From: Acanthornis magna | Lineage: Eukaryota > Chordata > Aves > Passeriformes > Acanthizidae | Length of the DNA: 64,000 nucleotides | Reading direction: 5' to 3' | Assembly: GCA_036785705.1 (NCBI GenBank) | Contig: JAWUZG010000032.1 | Location: forward strand, 17,541,501-17,605,500 | Shown: positions 53,333 to 64,000 of the stretch, in pieces | How the letters are laid out: each line of letters opens with the position of its first letter | How positions within the stretch are numbered: the stretch's first letter is position 1 | Translations under genes and position numbers: made by a program | The notes under the pieces: generated by a model | Databases searched by the model: none | What the model was told of the DNA's origin: nothing | Seen by the model: the letters and a program-made list of their open reading frames with translations, nothing else

Positions 53333-53660
53333 TTTAGTGTTTAAAGCTGCTCAATGGCTGGAATACAAACTTCTTGTGAAATATATTAGGTGTTTAGAGT
53401 CACTTAGTGGTTAGTAAAAAACCCTCCTAATGAAACAATGTATTAATTGCTCAGGGCCACTCAAAGCAAACACACATAAAATATTTAGATGTCTAGAGAT
53501 GCTCAGCAGTTTGATAACCAAGTTTTAATAAAGTCTATTCAGTGTTTAGAGTTGATCAGCAGCAAGGAAAACAACCCATGCTCAGCAGTAGAAATGCAAG
53601 TCTAATAAAATACAGAGCTGCTCAGTGGCCGCAGCAAGGTTTTTAAAGCTACACTAAAAT
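53333..53660. repeat. Highly diverged tandem repeat, period about 52 bp
   Basis: A core resembling TTTAGTGTTTAGAGNTGCTCAGNGG recurs. Aligning the GCTCA-like position places copies at 53349, 53402, 53449, 53501 and 53554, spaced 53, 47, 52 and 53. Further partial copies lie at 53580 and 53620. Between the cores are A-rich spacers such as ACCCTCCTAATGAAA and AAGTTTTAATAAAGTC. The copies differ at many positions and carry indels, so the array is ancient. It belongs to no repeat family I recognise. Confidence 0.7.
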
Positions 53661-55892
53661 TAGGGAGACTAAATTAGGCAATAACAGCAGAGGCCCTGGT
53701 AGTTCCATAGGATTAATGGCTGCCTGGGATGAGTTGATGGCCTGTGGCTACATTTCAGGTCATTAATCCCAGCTGGTCATTAGGCCCCAGGAAATGCCCA
53801 GCACTGAGATCATTATTACTAACATAGCCAGCTTAAAAAAAAAATTAAAATCAAAGCTAACTAACCCAAGAATCCATCAGAAGCCTTATATGCATTGTGG
53901 TACGTGGATGTATGTAGTGCCTATGGATATCTTAAGAAGAGATGTCCATATTCATTTTAACATAGATTTTCTCTAGAACAATTCTAACATCTTAGAGTCA
54001 GTAAGACTATTGGGAAATCTATTTGTATTTTCACTCAGTACATGACTCAAAATCAAAATTTTGGTGCCCTCTTAGTTGATGCTGTCTGACATCCTTAAAA
54101 ACCAAATAGGAGAACCTCATCTGGGATACTTAGTGTGGCCTCATTTGGATTAAGGAGAACTGCATTTGGGAACATTCTCAATGGCCTGTGTTCTTCACAT
54201 ACTGACCTACTTTCTTTTTCCTTGTTATGAATAGCAGATGTTAGCATTGCATACTGTTACACTTTGCATTTTTATAGAAGCATGTACCCAGAAGGATACT
54301 AAGAAGTTCTCAGAGACTTTACAAAGATTGCTGGGCTTGCTGTGGAAATACAGTTTCCCTTGAAAGAATAGCAACTCCTTCTGGGACAGCAATATTACAC
54401 AGTAGTGCTTTAACAGGGGGAAGTGAAGATAAAATTAATTGAAACTACAGGGGGAATGCAGGCAGGTACTACATAAATACCTGCTGGGGTTTGGCCATTA
54501 TTAACTTCTGCAAGTCACTGTTCAACTCATTTTGTCTGTCCAGTCATGACCATACCTACCTTGTCATGGATTTATCATTCACCTTAATTTTCTCAGTTCA
54601 GTAATTTGAGAAGTAGTAGCTAGCAGCCATGCTCCTCATTCCAAAGCTAAAAACCATGCTTTCAGCCTGCTTCTGATACATAGAGAAGAATTTTACATCT
54701 CGGGACTGGGATATAGTTTTGCAAATTTCCAGGAAACACCATGATATTTTAAATGCTATGACTTATGCTATGGATTATACTCTGGAAGTATTTGCCCTTT
54801 TCTATTAACCTAAGTTAGGCATCTAAAGCAGAAATGACAGGAGTACTTCCATAAACAGCTTACAACACCAGTAAGGCAAGAGAGAAAGGAAAACGGCAGC
54901 TATCCCTTTCACAGGAGGAGGAAATCTGTTTTGGATTGGTTTTGTTGTGATTGAGAACATCTGTTCTGAATTGTCCAAGATAGCCTGCAGACCAAGGAAT
55001 GGAAGGGTATCTTCCAGCTCTCACAATCAGGTATACAAAAAGCATCTGATCATACCTATGAGAAATTACTTCTTGTGTCTCTAGCTGATCAGCAGATTAA
55101 GCCTCTTTTTTTTCTCTTTATCTAGGTGATCAAAGTGGATTCACGTCTCCCAGCCTTGTCTAGACTATTATAATCACCTTTAACCCTTCAGTTTAAAATA
55201 TCAAAGTAAGAAGTCTGAGAAATTGAGTATGAATTTACATGCTGATCTCAGCCTCTAAGGTTGATTGTTGAGTTCTCCTGCTGTTACTACACAAGGATCT
55301 TTGCAGATAAATTTATCTGCCATTTGTACGTGATAGAGGCCTGAGAGCATCAGTACAATTAACCAGCTGATGTGTGAATAGGAAAAAAGACTCTCATATT
55401 AGCGACATCAGAAAAATATTCATTCTGTGAGATTACAAACTCTTGCTTTTATCCAGGCAGAATTGTAACTTTCTTTGAAATGCTGTCCTTCAAATTTATC
55501 TCAGAAAAACAATCTGCATTGGAATTTGTGGGCTTTGTCTTTCTTTACCAAGGTCTTAAAAGAGGAAATAAATTAACTAATACATTGAAAAAAGACAATG
55601 AATAACATGACCTCTTTGAGCCAGTTTTTTCCATTCAATCATATGCTTCTGAGTTCTTTAATTTTTTACCTTAGATCAGTGTGATATCCTTTCCCATGTC
55701 TGTTGTGCCAGTGTGTAGAATCAAAGCTCAGATAGGAGTAGTGTTTTATACTCAGAATTTTATTGTGGTAATAATGAAATCACACCTTATCTGTAAATTC
55801 TAAATTTATTATTAGGAAGAAAAAATCTTAACATTGCAATCAAAGAACTATTATTAGTTCAGATCGGATTATTGAAGAAAGGACTGGAGGAC
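53661..55892. other. Unique AT-rich non-coding sequence
   Basis: No gene or named repeat. It includes the paired GGATTAATG/CATTAATCC motifs at 53710-53769 (listed separately). The remaining open frames are about 60 codons and unremarkable. Confidence 0.5.
53710..53769. promoter_or_regulatory. Convergent GGATTA/TAATCC pair (OTX/PITX-like)
   Basis: GGATTAATG at 53710-53718 and its exact reverse complement CATTAATCC at 53761-53769 face each other. GGATTA/TAATCC is the core bound by OTX-, CRX- and PITX-type homeodomain proteins, and each is fused here to an ATTAAT. The intervening 42 bases are of mixed composition. Regulatory function is inference; only the inverted pair is directly seen. Confidence 0.25.
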
Positions 55893-55935
55893 TCAGGAGG
55901 AAGAGTGAGGTTTGCGTGCACTTGGACTGTGAGGG

Positions 55936-55943
55936 GATAAAAG
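55936..55943 (+). promoter_or_regulatory. TATA-like box
   Basis: GATAAAAG in a GGGGATAAAAGCCC setting has the form of a retroviral or cellular TATA box. Its meaning depends on the LTR interpretation of the surrounding segment. Confidence 0.35.
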
Positions 55944-56014
55944 CCCAGAAGTTCCTTTGTTGTGAGGTTCCTTGGAGCCACCAGCTCAGGCTGTTTCTGT
56001 ATTACTGCACCATG

Positions 56015-56020
56015 AATAAA
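56015..56020 (+). promoter_or_regulatory. AATAAA poly(A) signal
   Basis: A perfect AATAAA lies 72 bases downstream of the TATA-like box, in a GC-richer context than most of the window. It would be the LTR poly(A) signal if the LTR call is right. AATAAA alone is common by chance in AT-rich DNA. Confidence 0.35.
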
Positions 56021-56598
56021 TTACTTTACGGAACGAGACATCTGAGACTCTGCTATGGGAAACCTGGGGTTGAACCAGCGAGCAAACCTGGTCTGACTGT
56101 GTGTGAGTGGGGTGTATGCAGAGCCAGATGTGAACCCCTCGGGCCCCTGGAGCCACCTGCTGTGAAGGGGCTTTGTGAATGGTCATGGGAAGTGCCCTTA
56201 GCAGCCTCAAGGCTTGAACCACACCACTCACTGACATGAAATGTAACATTTATTTATCGAGTGGGACGGACATAGCAGGTGGCTAGTGGTTTCTATTCCA
56301 AGATCTCTGTTTTACCACACACACACATTCTCTGCAGACACATTCACACCACAAAAGCCCCTGCTGCTTTGGTCCAGTCTCAGGCTGCACCATGGACTTG
56401 AGGATGCTGGACACTCACTACAGCTGATGGCTTTGTCCAAGCCTTTACAGGTGGCTTGGCTTCCACAAATCATGGTGGCAACTTGGGCTCAGCTTTCTGC
56501 ACAGCACTAGGCATTTGAGGATAAGTTCCCTCCATGGCACTACTATCTTAAATATTTGTTGTTTTCTAGGGTAGATGGTCAGCATAAGCTGCGAATAC

Positions 56599-56649
56599 CT
56601 TTGTTGATCATGTGAACCATGTGACCATGTGATAACTTTGTTGATCATG
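56599..56649. repeat. Direct repeat pair enclosing three CATGTGA units
   Basis: CTTTGTTGATCATG occurs exactly at 56599-56612 and 56636-56649, period 37. Between them are CATGTGA at 56609-56615, 56618-56624 and 56626-56632. Each contains CATGTG, a CANNTG E-box. A local duplication is the simplest origin. Confidence 0.7.
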
Positions 56650-57405
56650 CAGCTGCAGGCCAAGCTCTTTCGACTTCCTCTCTGTTTAAGACTAAATTAG
56701 TGGTTATTATCTTGGTTGCTACGACTTTCTAGCCTCTCCCCCAATTGTGTTACAAGGATGTTGATTTAACAGTTCAGTTTTGATACTTACCTGTGATCCT
56801 TTATTTTTGCACTGCCTACTAGAATTGTCTAATGAGTTAGATCTGCTCAGATACAGCCCAGACCTTATGCCAGGTGCTTCCAGGCAGTCTTTGTCCTGTG
56901 ACAACACCTGGGGTGTGTATATCAGAGTACAAGCCACTAGCATCTTGAATCCTGTTCTGGGACAACCATGGTATTGATATCAATGGTTTCTGCTTCCTTT
57001 GTCCTTTATGCATTCATTTATTTGGATTTACTAGAGGTCATTTTACAAGTTTTCAACATACTGTTGTATCTTGCTTTTTCTTGGTCTGCAGCTGGACATT
57101 GCATCTGAATTTATGATTCATTCTGTGGATGTTAAATTCTTATTCTTTGATAGTCCTAAACTTCATTTTGTCCAACTCCATACCTTCATTTCTTTCATAG
57201 TGTGTAATGGGGAGCTATTTACTCGCTTAGGGTCTCCAGTGCCGGTCAGTTTCTCATCTCTTACCCATTTCCTTCTCTGCTTCTGTCATTCTGTCTGCTG
57301 TTCTGTGGAAGACCAGAGAGAAAGCAAGGTGAATCCGTTTTTTGCCTCCCTTTTCCATTTACAGAAAACTGTGTAACTAGTGCCCTGCCTTATGCCAAAA
57401 CCTTT

Positions 57406-57426
57406 GCAAACCCTCGAGCGGTTTGC
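57406..57426. other. Perfect 7-bp-stem inverted repeat
   Basis: GCAAACC at 57406-57412 and GGTTTGC at 57420-57426 are exact reverse complements around CTCGAGC, itself containing the palindrome CTCGAG. It could form a hairpin. No terminator or RNA gene role is suggested in a vertebrate setting. Confidence 0.5.
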
Positions 57427-59916
57427 CTCCTGCATCTTGAAGCTGCAAAGCAGAATAATTCTGTCCTAAACTGCACACAAGATTGCAATGACACAAAACA
57501 TTAACATTAACTGCTGATGAACCTATTTCATTACTTTTAATAACATTATATCTGTGTTTGTCTGCTCAATGCAGTGATAACTTAGTGAAGGAGAATTAAT
57601 TTCACATATTATCCACATAAGCAATAATGAGGGAAATCAGTTTCCTCTAGAGCTACAGAGAGAAGTTTAATTAAATTTGGATATGGGCCAATTGATTTCA
57701 GGTTGGTCACTTGCTTTCTGTCTGACAGAGGGACCTTAGGGCTCAATGCTAGGTGCAAAATCATGTAAATCCATGAGTGAAAATCCCCATGCCTCAAGCA
57801 ACTCTTCAGGACATTATAATAGGGGTGAAACGGGAGAAATTGAAATTAACTGCATGGAAGACTTTTTTGTAAGGTTACTTTTATTAATCTTATGCTCTGG
57901 AAGGGCTTTCAGTAGCTATGAACACACATGTACCTAGGAGAACATGGGGTAGTATTATTGGCCAACCAGTAAAAACATTGTATGATGAAGTCTGTCATCT
58001 CTGGGATATTCTGGTGTTATGCATGACAAGAGAAGCAAAACCTGGGCAGGCACGTGGTAAAGAATACCTCTGACTCCTGAATGAAGATGATTCTTGTTGT
58101 GTGTACTCAGACAAGAATGATTAGCAGCTTTGAGTTTATATTGCAAATGAAATCTCTATCACCACAGCCGCTATGCTCGTGGGGAGCAGGTTCAGTGGGC
58201 ACTGAGTGGTTAGTGGGACTAAGGCATCCTGTGATCATGTCATGGAGCTGCTTCTCATGGAGCAAAATCTATTTGAACACCAAATAATTTAAACACAGGT
58301 GTTGCTAGTGTCGCAATGAATCAGCCTGTATAACTGGCTTCTTTGATAAGTAACTTAAAAAATATTTTTGAATCAGTGAGTTCTGAAAAAGCAAATGAAG
58401 TGGCTAAGGTGTCAATTAAATATTGAAATGACAGGAGGGGATAACTGGAGAAAAAACCCCAGGTTTTGTTATTTTCACTTTAAACTACATGAAAATCAAA
58501 CTGATCTGTAATAAAATAATTTACTGAAAGATCCAAGGCTCAGAAAAAGACTTCTTCCTATTACTGGCTCCACCAAATTAGAAGAATTTTGGACAAAAGT
58601 CTTGCAGTTGCTTCTATGTAAAGAAACAGAAAAGGCACACAGCACTATACCTTCAACAGCATAATAAAGCTTTGGGCTCAATCCTGCCTCCTCTTAAAGG
58701 AGCAAGGGTTAGGCACTGACTTAAGTGGCTGCAGGATCAAGCTGCAAATCATCTGTGTGACCTTTACTTTATCACGACTCACTTCCCAGTTCAGGGTAAA
58801 CCAAGAATCTGCCTGGGAGTATTTTTGCTCCTCAAAGACAAAGGACAACTCACAGTCTAAATGCTGAATATTGCCAAGGGGCTGCTGTAGGCTCCAGGAG
58901 CTTGGCAAAGGCGGGAGTGGAGGAGTGAACTTGTGGAGGAATGAGCAGATTTGTTAAAACTGTACTAAACTGTTACTGTTTATTAATTTGTCAACGGTGT
59001 AGTATAAATTGCTCTATCAGTTGCTTCTAAATGGCATCATTCTGTATGGGAAGGGATAAAGAAAGGTTAAAGCAAAGTATTTAACTTCCAACATACATCT
59101 GAAATGCGTCATCCCAGAGAGCTGGGATTGGCACATTCACCAATACAGAAATCCAAGAGTGTGCCTTCTGTGACCTTCCCCCTCCCCAAGTTTCTGGGGC
59201 AAATAAGAAGTCTGGACAGAAGTGCCTATGAATCCTTGGCAACATGTACTGGCAAGAAAGAGCTGAAATTGCTATACCGAGTCATCATATCCCACTACTG
59301 CAGTAACATGGTCAATAGTAAATTGCTATGTTGCAAGACAGCAGGTAGCAGAGGAAGCTCCTAGCAGGGGGAGATGGATCAGAGATACAGTAGATTACAC
59401 CCCACCGGAGGGGATTATGAATGAAGCCCCAAAGGAACATCAGCAATCTGATAAAATTAGAGCAGAGATATTAGTAGCATGGAAAGAGGCTTTTTCAGTG
59501 AAATCCTGCACTCCAATGCAGAGCACGTCAGGTGAGACTCTGTATTGTGCCTCTAGGAGATGTAGCACAGACCTCAAAGCCAAAAGTCAAGAGGGAAAAT
59601 AATGACTTTACATTACCTTTGAATCCTCATAATTCTAGGTTGCTCCTGCAGAGCTGGCCTAAATTTCTGCAGCCATACACCTAGCATATCCATTCTATTC
59701 TGGTCTGGATCTGTCCCTTCCTAGCCCCAGACAGAGCAAGAGCTTGGAAGACAAATTATAAAAATGTGTTGCCTACAAGCAAATTCACCTTGACACAGAT
59801 AAATGCTGTGAAAAATACTAGTCTAAATGCTTAGAGCTGAGGAAAGCAATAAACAAATAAAAAGTCACAAAATAGTCACAAAGGTGTTAATGAGATTCTA
59901 AGGTTTTTGGATTTTT

Positions 59917-59959
59917 TTTTCATTATTCATGGATTTTTGTTTTTTTCTTTCTTTTTTTG
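59917..59959. repeat. T-rich low-complexity tract
   Basis: Runs of T (TTTTTTTTT, TTTTTGTTTTTTTC, TTTCTTTTTTT) are interrupted by a CATTATTCATGGA segment. It could be the complement of a decayed poly(A) tail. No element body is recognised beside it. Confidence 0.7.
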
Positions 59960-62900
59960 ACATGACTAGTTTCTGAAGTCTTTAAATACTCCTATATGCA
60001 AAAACCTTCCCTAAAATCTTTAGGTAGTTGGTATACCCATTTGTTTGACAGGTTATCCCCATGTCAATACTGGTAAGCAGCAAAATTCTAGACCAGTGAA
60101 TTTTATTTAGGAAGGCTTCAAACCTGTTTTGTATCTTGTCTTGTGCCTGTCTCAGATACATATGGCGTTATTATCTTTGCAAATTGGTACTGGAGTAATA
60201 CCTCTCCGTGCATAGGTTTGGGATTTTTTCTAATAAAAACAAATAATTCAGGAAAGAGTTTTCTGCCGTACAATCTCATTAAAAAATTAACATTTCAAGT
60301 GTAGCCATCATCTTTCACACTTTCCAAGTGGCTTGAATCATTTTTTCTGATTAGCCTGCTGTCCTGTTTAATCAATAGAGCTACAAAGCCAGCTATCTCT
60401 CACTCTATGGTTATCTTTCATTGTACAGTACATAATGCTGCTAGTCCTGCTGATAACAAAGAGCACACAGAGGGAATGTGGCACTGCATGTTTGTTATCT
60501 TCCACTCAACTAAACATACCTCTTTTTCTCTCTTGACTCTTATCAATGCAAAAAATGCTAAAAACAAATTACTCCTGGTGTTAACACTGCACACGCCAGT
60601 TGGGACCGAGATTTTTTGCCTATATTATGCCTGTGGATTGCCAGCACTACGAAAGCCTGCCAAATTGATACATCACCTCATCAACCTTTAAGAAGGCAGT
60701 GCAAAGTAGCACCGCTGGCAGCCAGCCTTACATAGATGGAGGAAAAACTCTGGATGCACAGAGAGTGCAATGCAGGGAGATTGACCCAAAAGCTGTTCGT
60801 GATTGACCCCAGACGTGGAAAAAAAAAAGTAATCCAGTAGTATTCCTTTTCATTTCCTACAAAACATGAAAGCTGATATACTTGGGTTTCTCTCTTGGCA
60901 CTAAGAAAACAGCTACATTGAACCTTTGCTTCAGTTAAAGAACAATCTAGCAGTTTCCCTTCTCACAGGTCTGCCACTCACAAAGGGCAAAAGTGCCTTG
61001 CTTAGAAAAAGATCCCAGAATTTTTTATGTCTTTCCTTAAAAAAACCACCCTGAAGGATTTGATTCTGTCCACTCTGACTCATGAGAATTTTAACCAAGA
61101 TGCCTTTTGATGGTGCCTCCAACATACATGGGAGAATATGATGCTCTGTAGTTAAATGGAATGATAACCATGTATTCAGGTAATATTTGGGAGAGACTAA
61201 AATTTTTTCCCTTTGCTCTCAATTGTTATGCATTTGTTGAACCTTAAAAAAATCTTAAAATAATGATTATAATTTTTGACAATATTTTCCTGTTTGCTTT
61301 ATTTCAAAAGCAAATACTAGAATGACCCATTAAAAAAATCCAAAATAGGAAACTCCTTGAAAAGAAAACAAATAAATGCTTTCCTCTTTCCTAAAGGCAC
61401 AAGTGTATTGGTTTATACATGTGCAGTGTATGTATTGGACAGAATCCTTGTTAACTAAGAATGTTTTGAAGAAAAACATCCTGTGCATGTGTATAACTAC
61501 CGAGCATACTCATCTTTAGAAGTATACACAGAAGGTCATATTGCATGTTTTACAACATGAATTTTATTAGAAGGAAAAGTTTATAAATGTAGAAAAAACT
61601 GCAGAAAAATAATGTTGCTTCAGCATTGTATTTGATGACACTCAAATAATCTCCAAAACATGGTTATGCTTGTGTGGGAACCACTTCAATATTTATAATT
61701 TCTAACTCTGTTCTGAACTTTTAGATAAGAGATGATCCTGCAGTTGTGTTTTATGTCTTGCTTGATAGCGTGACCTTTGATAATATGTCTCAGCAATGGA
61801 ATTCAGAGCTTTGCATAGTATTTATGATGTGTTCATACCCCTATTACTTTTAGCTCTAGGCAAACACTAGATATCTTCATTCAGATTTTAAAATAAATTT
61901 ACTTCAAGCATGTTGATATAATGCTTGAGTTTGCTTTCTGCAAATATTCATCAAATGAGAAGGACTAGTGTGAAAAACTCCAGATAAGCAAATTTACTGT
62001 CTAATAATCACATATCTTTTTGAAGCTGATATTGGATTTTGTTCTGGATTCTGCATTTTGGAGTTCCTTTATGTAGTCTGCTGATCAGCTAAAAAAAACC
62101 CCAAAACATGCAGTTTAAAAGCTACATAATATTACTTGATACACTTAACCAACCAACACGAATATCTGAACATTCTTAGTGAACCTGAGCATTCTGTGAA
62201 GCAAAATATTTCTTGGGAATAGTCTTGTCGTATGATTACTCTTGCTAAAACTGTCCATTGGATAATTTTGATTTTTGATTAATTTAGGATTAATTATTTT
62301 TTATTCCAATTTGAACCCTAATCTACAGTACTAGGTAATTTAACTCTCAAGTAAATATGTGCTATTTGCAGCTGCTACAGGCAGCTCAAGTGTCAGTGAC
62401 TTGTAATTGAAATTTTCCCAACTGGAAATCTCTGCGTATTGCTGGTTGTAACAGTGCCAAAATTAAGTCATTAAGTTTAAAGTTTTCCACACGGGATGCT
62501 TGTATTTGGGTGTTGTGAAGAAATGTGTGTCTATCCACGACTGTGAATAAATAAGCAAATATGTGTATAGTTGTAAATGTCTATGAAATTAAAGATTCAT
62601 CACCAAATTAATTTAATAAATAATGCAAACTCTGCTAGACTGTGATTTTGCTAAAACATATAAGAATAAAACTGCCCAGTTGGCAGTCCATTCATCAAAG
62701 TCCCTTTTGAAAGTGTGCACTTAGATAGATAGTACAAAGTCTGAATACTATCATTAATATGTGTCCCTTTTATCTCTTTCTCAATCATATACACATTAAA
62801 ATAATTTTAGAAAATAAAGTAAAAGAAAAAAACCAAAACTTTAAAAAGCGGATATATTTAAATATTTTGGAGGTAGATTCTTAACTGGTGAAAGTATTTG

Positions 62901-64000
62901 CAGTTCCCCAATCTCTAAATAAAAGCAAGGAATTTTTAGCCAAGCAGTGTGAATCTGGAGTCAGGTACAGTATGTATGAGTTGTGGTGTATCCCAGAGTT
63001 TATCACAGAGATCATCCCAAATGAGTGCCAATAAAAACTTTATAACACACATGCAGTCAAGCTATGTTACAAATTTAACATGAAAATTATTTCAGAAATG
63101 GTTCAGGAGATTTTATGATTATTTTAATTGACACGGTTATTGCACATCCTTCTATATTAAAGCTAAATTAACTTGCTATTATGAGGCAACTACATAGGCC
63201 TCAGAATGATTACTGGTACAGTTCTGAACCTCTAAATGATCTTAAGCAATTTGTCTATAAATCACTGTGTTCCACTCTTGAGGTCTAGTATACGCCAGAA
63301 TGCCTAAGCTAGAAACATTTGCTAGCTCACATGGAAAAAGCTTTTTACCAGTTCTTTTCCCTTGAAAGGAACATGCTTCTTCTGCATTCTTGAGGATAAG
63401 GAGAACCTCAAAAGTCTGTTTTCTTCAGAACTGAGTATTGCCCATTTTCCTCCTTATCACAATGCAATTTGGAGAGGAATTTGTGCATTTTGTGGTGAAC
63501 AAAAAACTTTTTTTTTTGTGACAGAACATTAAAAAATAGCAGACACTTGAGAACTGCTCAGAGGTTAAGAGTGCTGGAATGAATCTTGACAGAGATAGAT
63601 TAGTAGGCAGAACACAGGTGAGACAGTCAAAGGTGCATGATAAATGTAATTTATCACATGGATCTGCAATTTACTACATGAATATCAACTCCACCTCTGT
63701 ATGAGTCTTTTGTCTAATGTGGTAAAACTGTTCCCTGTATTTTCATAACAAATGGACTAGTTAATACCAGGTCTCATGACCAACTAATTACACTATTTCC
63801 CCCTTAATTATTAACCAGGAGAAAACAACATCAATTTCAGGATTCTTAAATTAGGAAGAGATTTATTCAAGTGAAAAAAAGACTTGAACTAGAGTCTGTA
63901 TCTTCCATGTAAGTGCTCTTAACAAAGAGAGCAGACCCATAAACAGATTTATGATGTATTGTGGCATGTGGCACTGTAAAATATGTAAGTCATGAGGCCT
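59960..64000. other. Unique AT-rich non-coding sequence
   Basis: No gene or recognisable transposon to the end of the window. Open frames are at most 94 codons (60407-60691) and have no known motif. A GATAAAT/ATTTATC inverted repeat with a 3-base centre lies at 63639-63655. Confidence 0.5.

Larger units (their letters stand above)
55893..56240 (+). mobile_element. Possible second ERV LTR fragment (plus strand)
   Basis: A GC-richer island in AT-rich DNA contains, in order, a TATA-like GATAAAAG at 55936-55943 and an AATAAA at 56015-56020 about 75 bp on. A TTACTTTACGGAACGAGACA stretch follows, typical in style of the region around an LTR poly(A) site. A GC-rich block with CCCCTCGGGCCCC lies at 56133-56150. 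The short spacing between TATA and poly(A) signal fits a compact retroviral U3-R-U5 design. I cannot place it in a named family and do not see clear TG/CA ends or target duplications. A small exon or other GC-rich repeat is the alternative. Confidence 0.4.
56241..59916. other. Unique non-coding sequence
   Basis: No gene or named repeat is recognised. A 101-codon open frame at 57071-57376 is rich in F, L and S from T-rich DNA and is treated as chance. Small direct and inverted repeats near 56.6, 57.4 and 59.1 kb are listed separately or among the findings. Confidence 0.5.

Noticed and set aside
53333..53660. CRISPR-like array
   Set aside because: The period is roughly regular, but the repeats are strongly diverged and the spacers are A-rich and related; the setting is a vertebrate genome with no cas genes.

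Overview
The window looks like AT-rich, non-coding nuclear DNA from a bird, most likely a songbird (passerine). The evidence is the set of dispersed repeats. Three CR1 LINE pieces carry the avian 3' end with its 8-bp tail repeats. One SINE has a tRNA-Ile-derived head and a CR1-type tail, the architecture described for the songbird TguSINE1 family. One GC-rich segment of about 1.07 kb reads as an avian endogenous retrovirus LTR. I see no bacterial gene layout, no ribosome-binding sites and no operons. No open frame longer than 166 codons exists, and none encodes a protein I recognise. I found no rRNA gene, no functional tRNA gene, no CRISPR array and no obvious CpG-island promoter. The best reading is a gene desert or a very long intron.

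Layout. 1-18.4 kb is unique AT-rich sequence with short low-complexity tracts; it holds the longest open frame (3153-3653, first ATG at 3234). 18.6-19.1 kb holds a minus-strand CR1 copy, apparently with an internal deletion. 19.1-36.4 kb is unique sequence with a POU/homeodomain-like palindrome near 22.3 kb, a small 36-bp tandem duplication near 29.6 kb and a GATA/GACA microsatellite near 32.8 kb. 36.4-36.9 kb holds an 81-codon minus-strand open frame beside a plus-strand CR1 3' end. 39-44.5 kb has a 16-bp tandem duplication, a long pyrimidine-rich tract, a TTTA-rich tract, an 89-bp (AC)n tract and a triplet of TAATTA sites. 46.97-47.10 kb is the tRNA-Ile SINE. 51.75-52.82 kb is the LTR, with its own internal tandem array of about 46 bp period. 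53.33-53.66 kb is a heavily decayed tandem repeat of about 52 bp period. 55.9-56.24 kb is a GC-richer segment with a TATA-like box and a poly(A) signal, possibly a second and different LTR. 56.3-64 kb is unique sequence with a few small inverted and direct repeats.

No genes can be said to work together here. If the window is functional, that function most plausibly lies in conserved non-coding regulatory elements, and the motif clusters flagged are candidates only. I did not find a new biological system. The observations most worth checking are the decayed 52-bp array, the LTR internal array, the SINE and the rearranged CR1. Family names rest on recognition by eye, without an alignment or database search.
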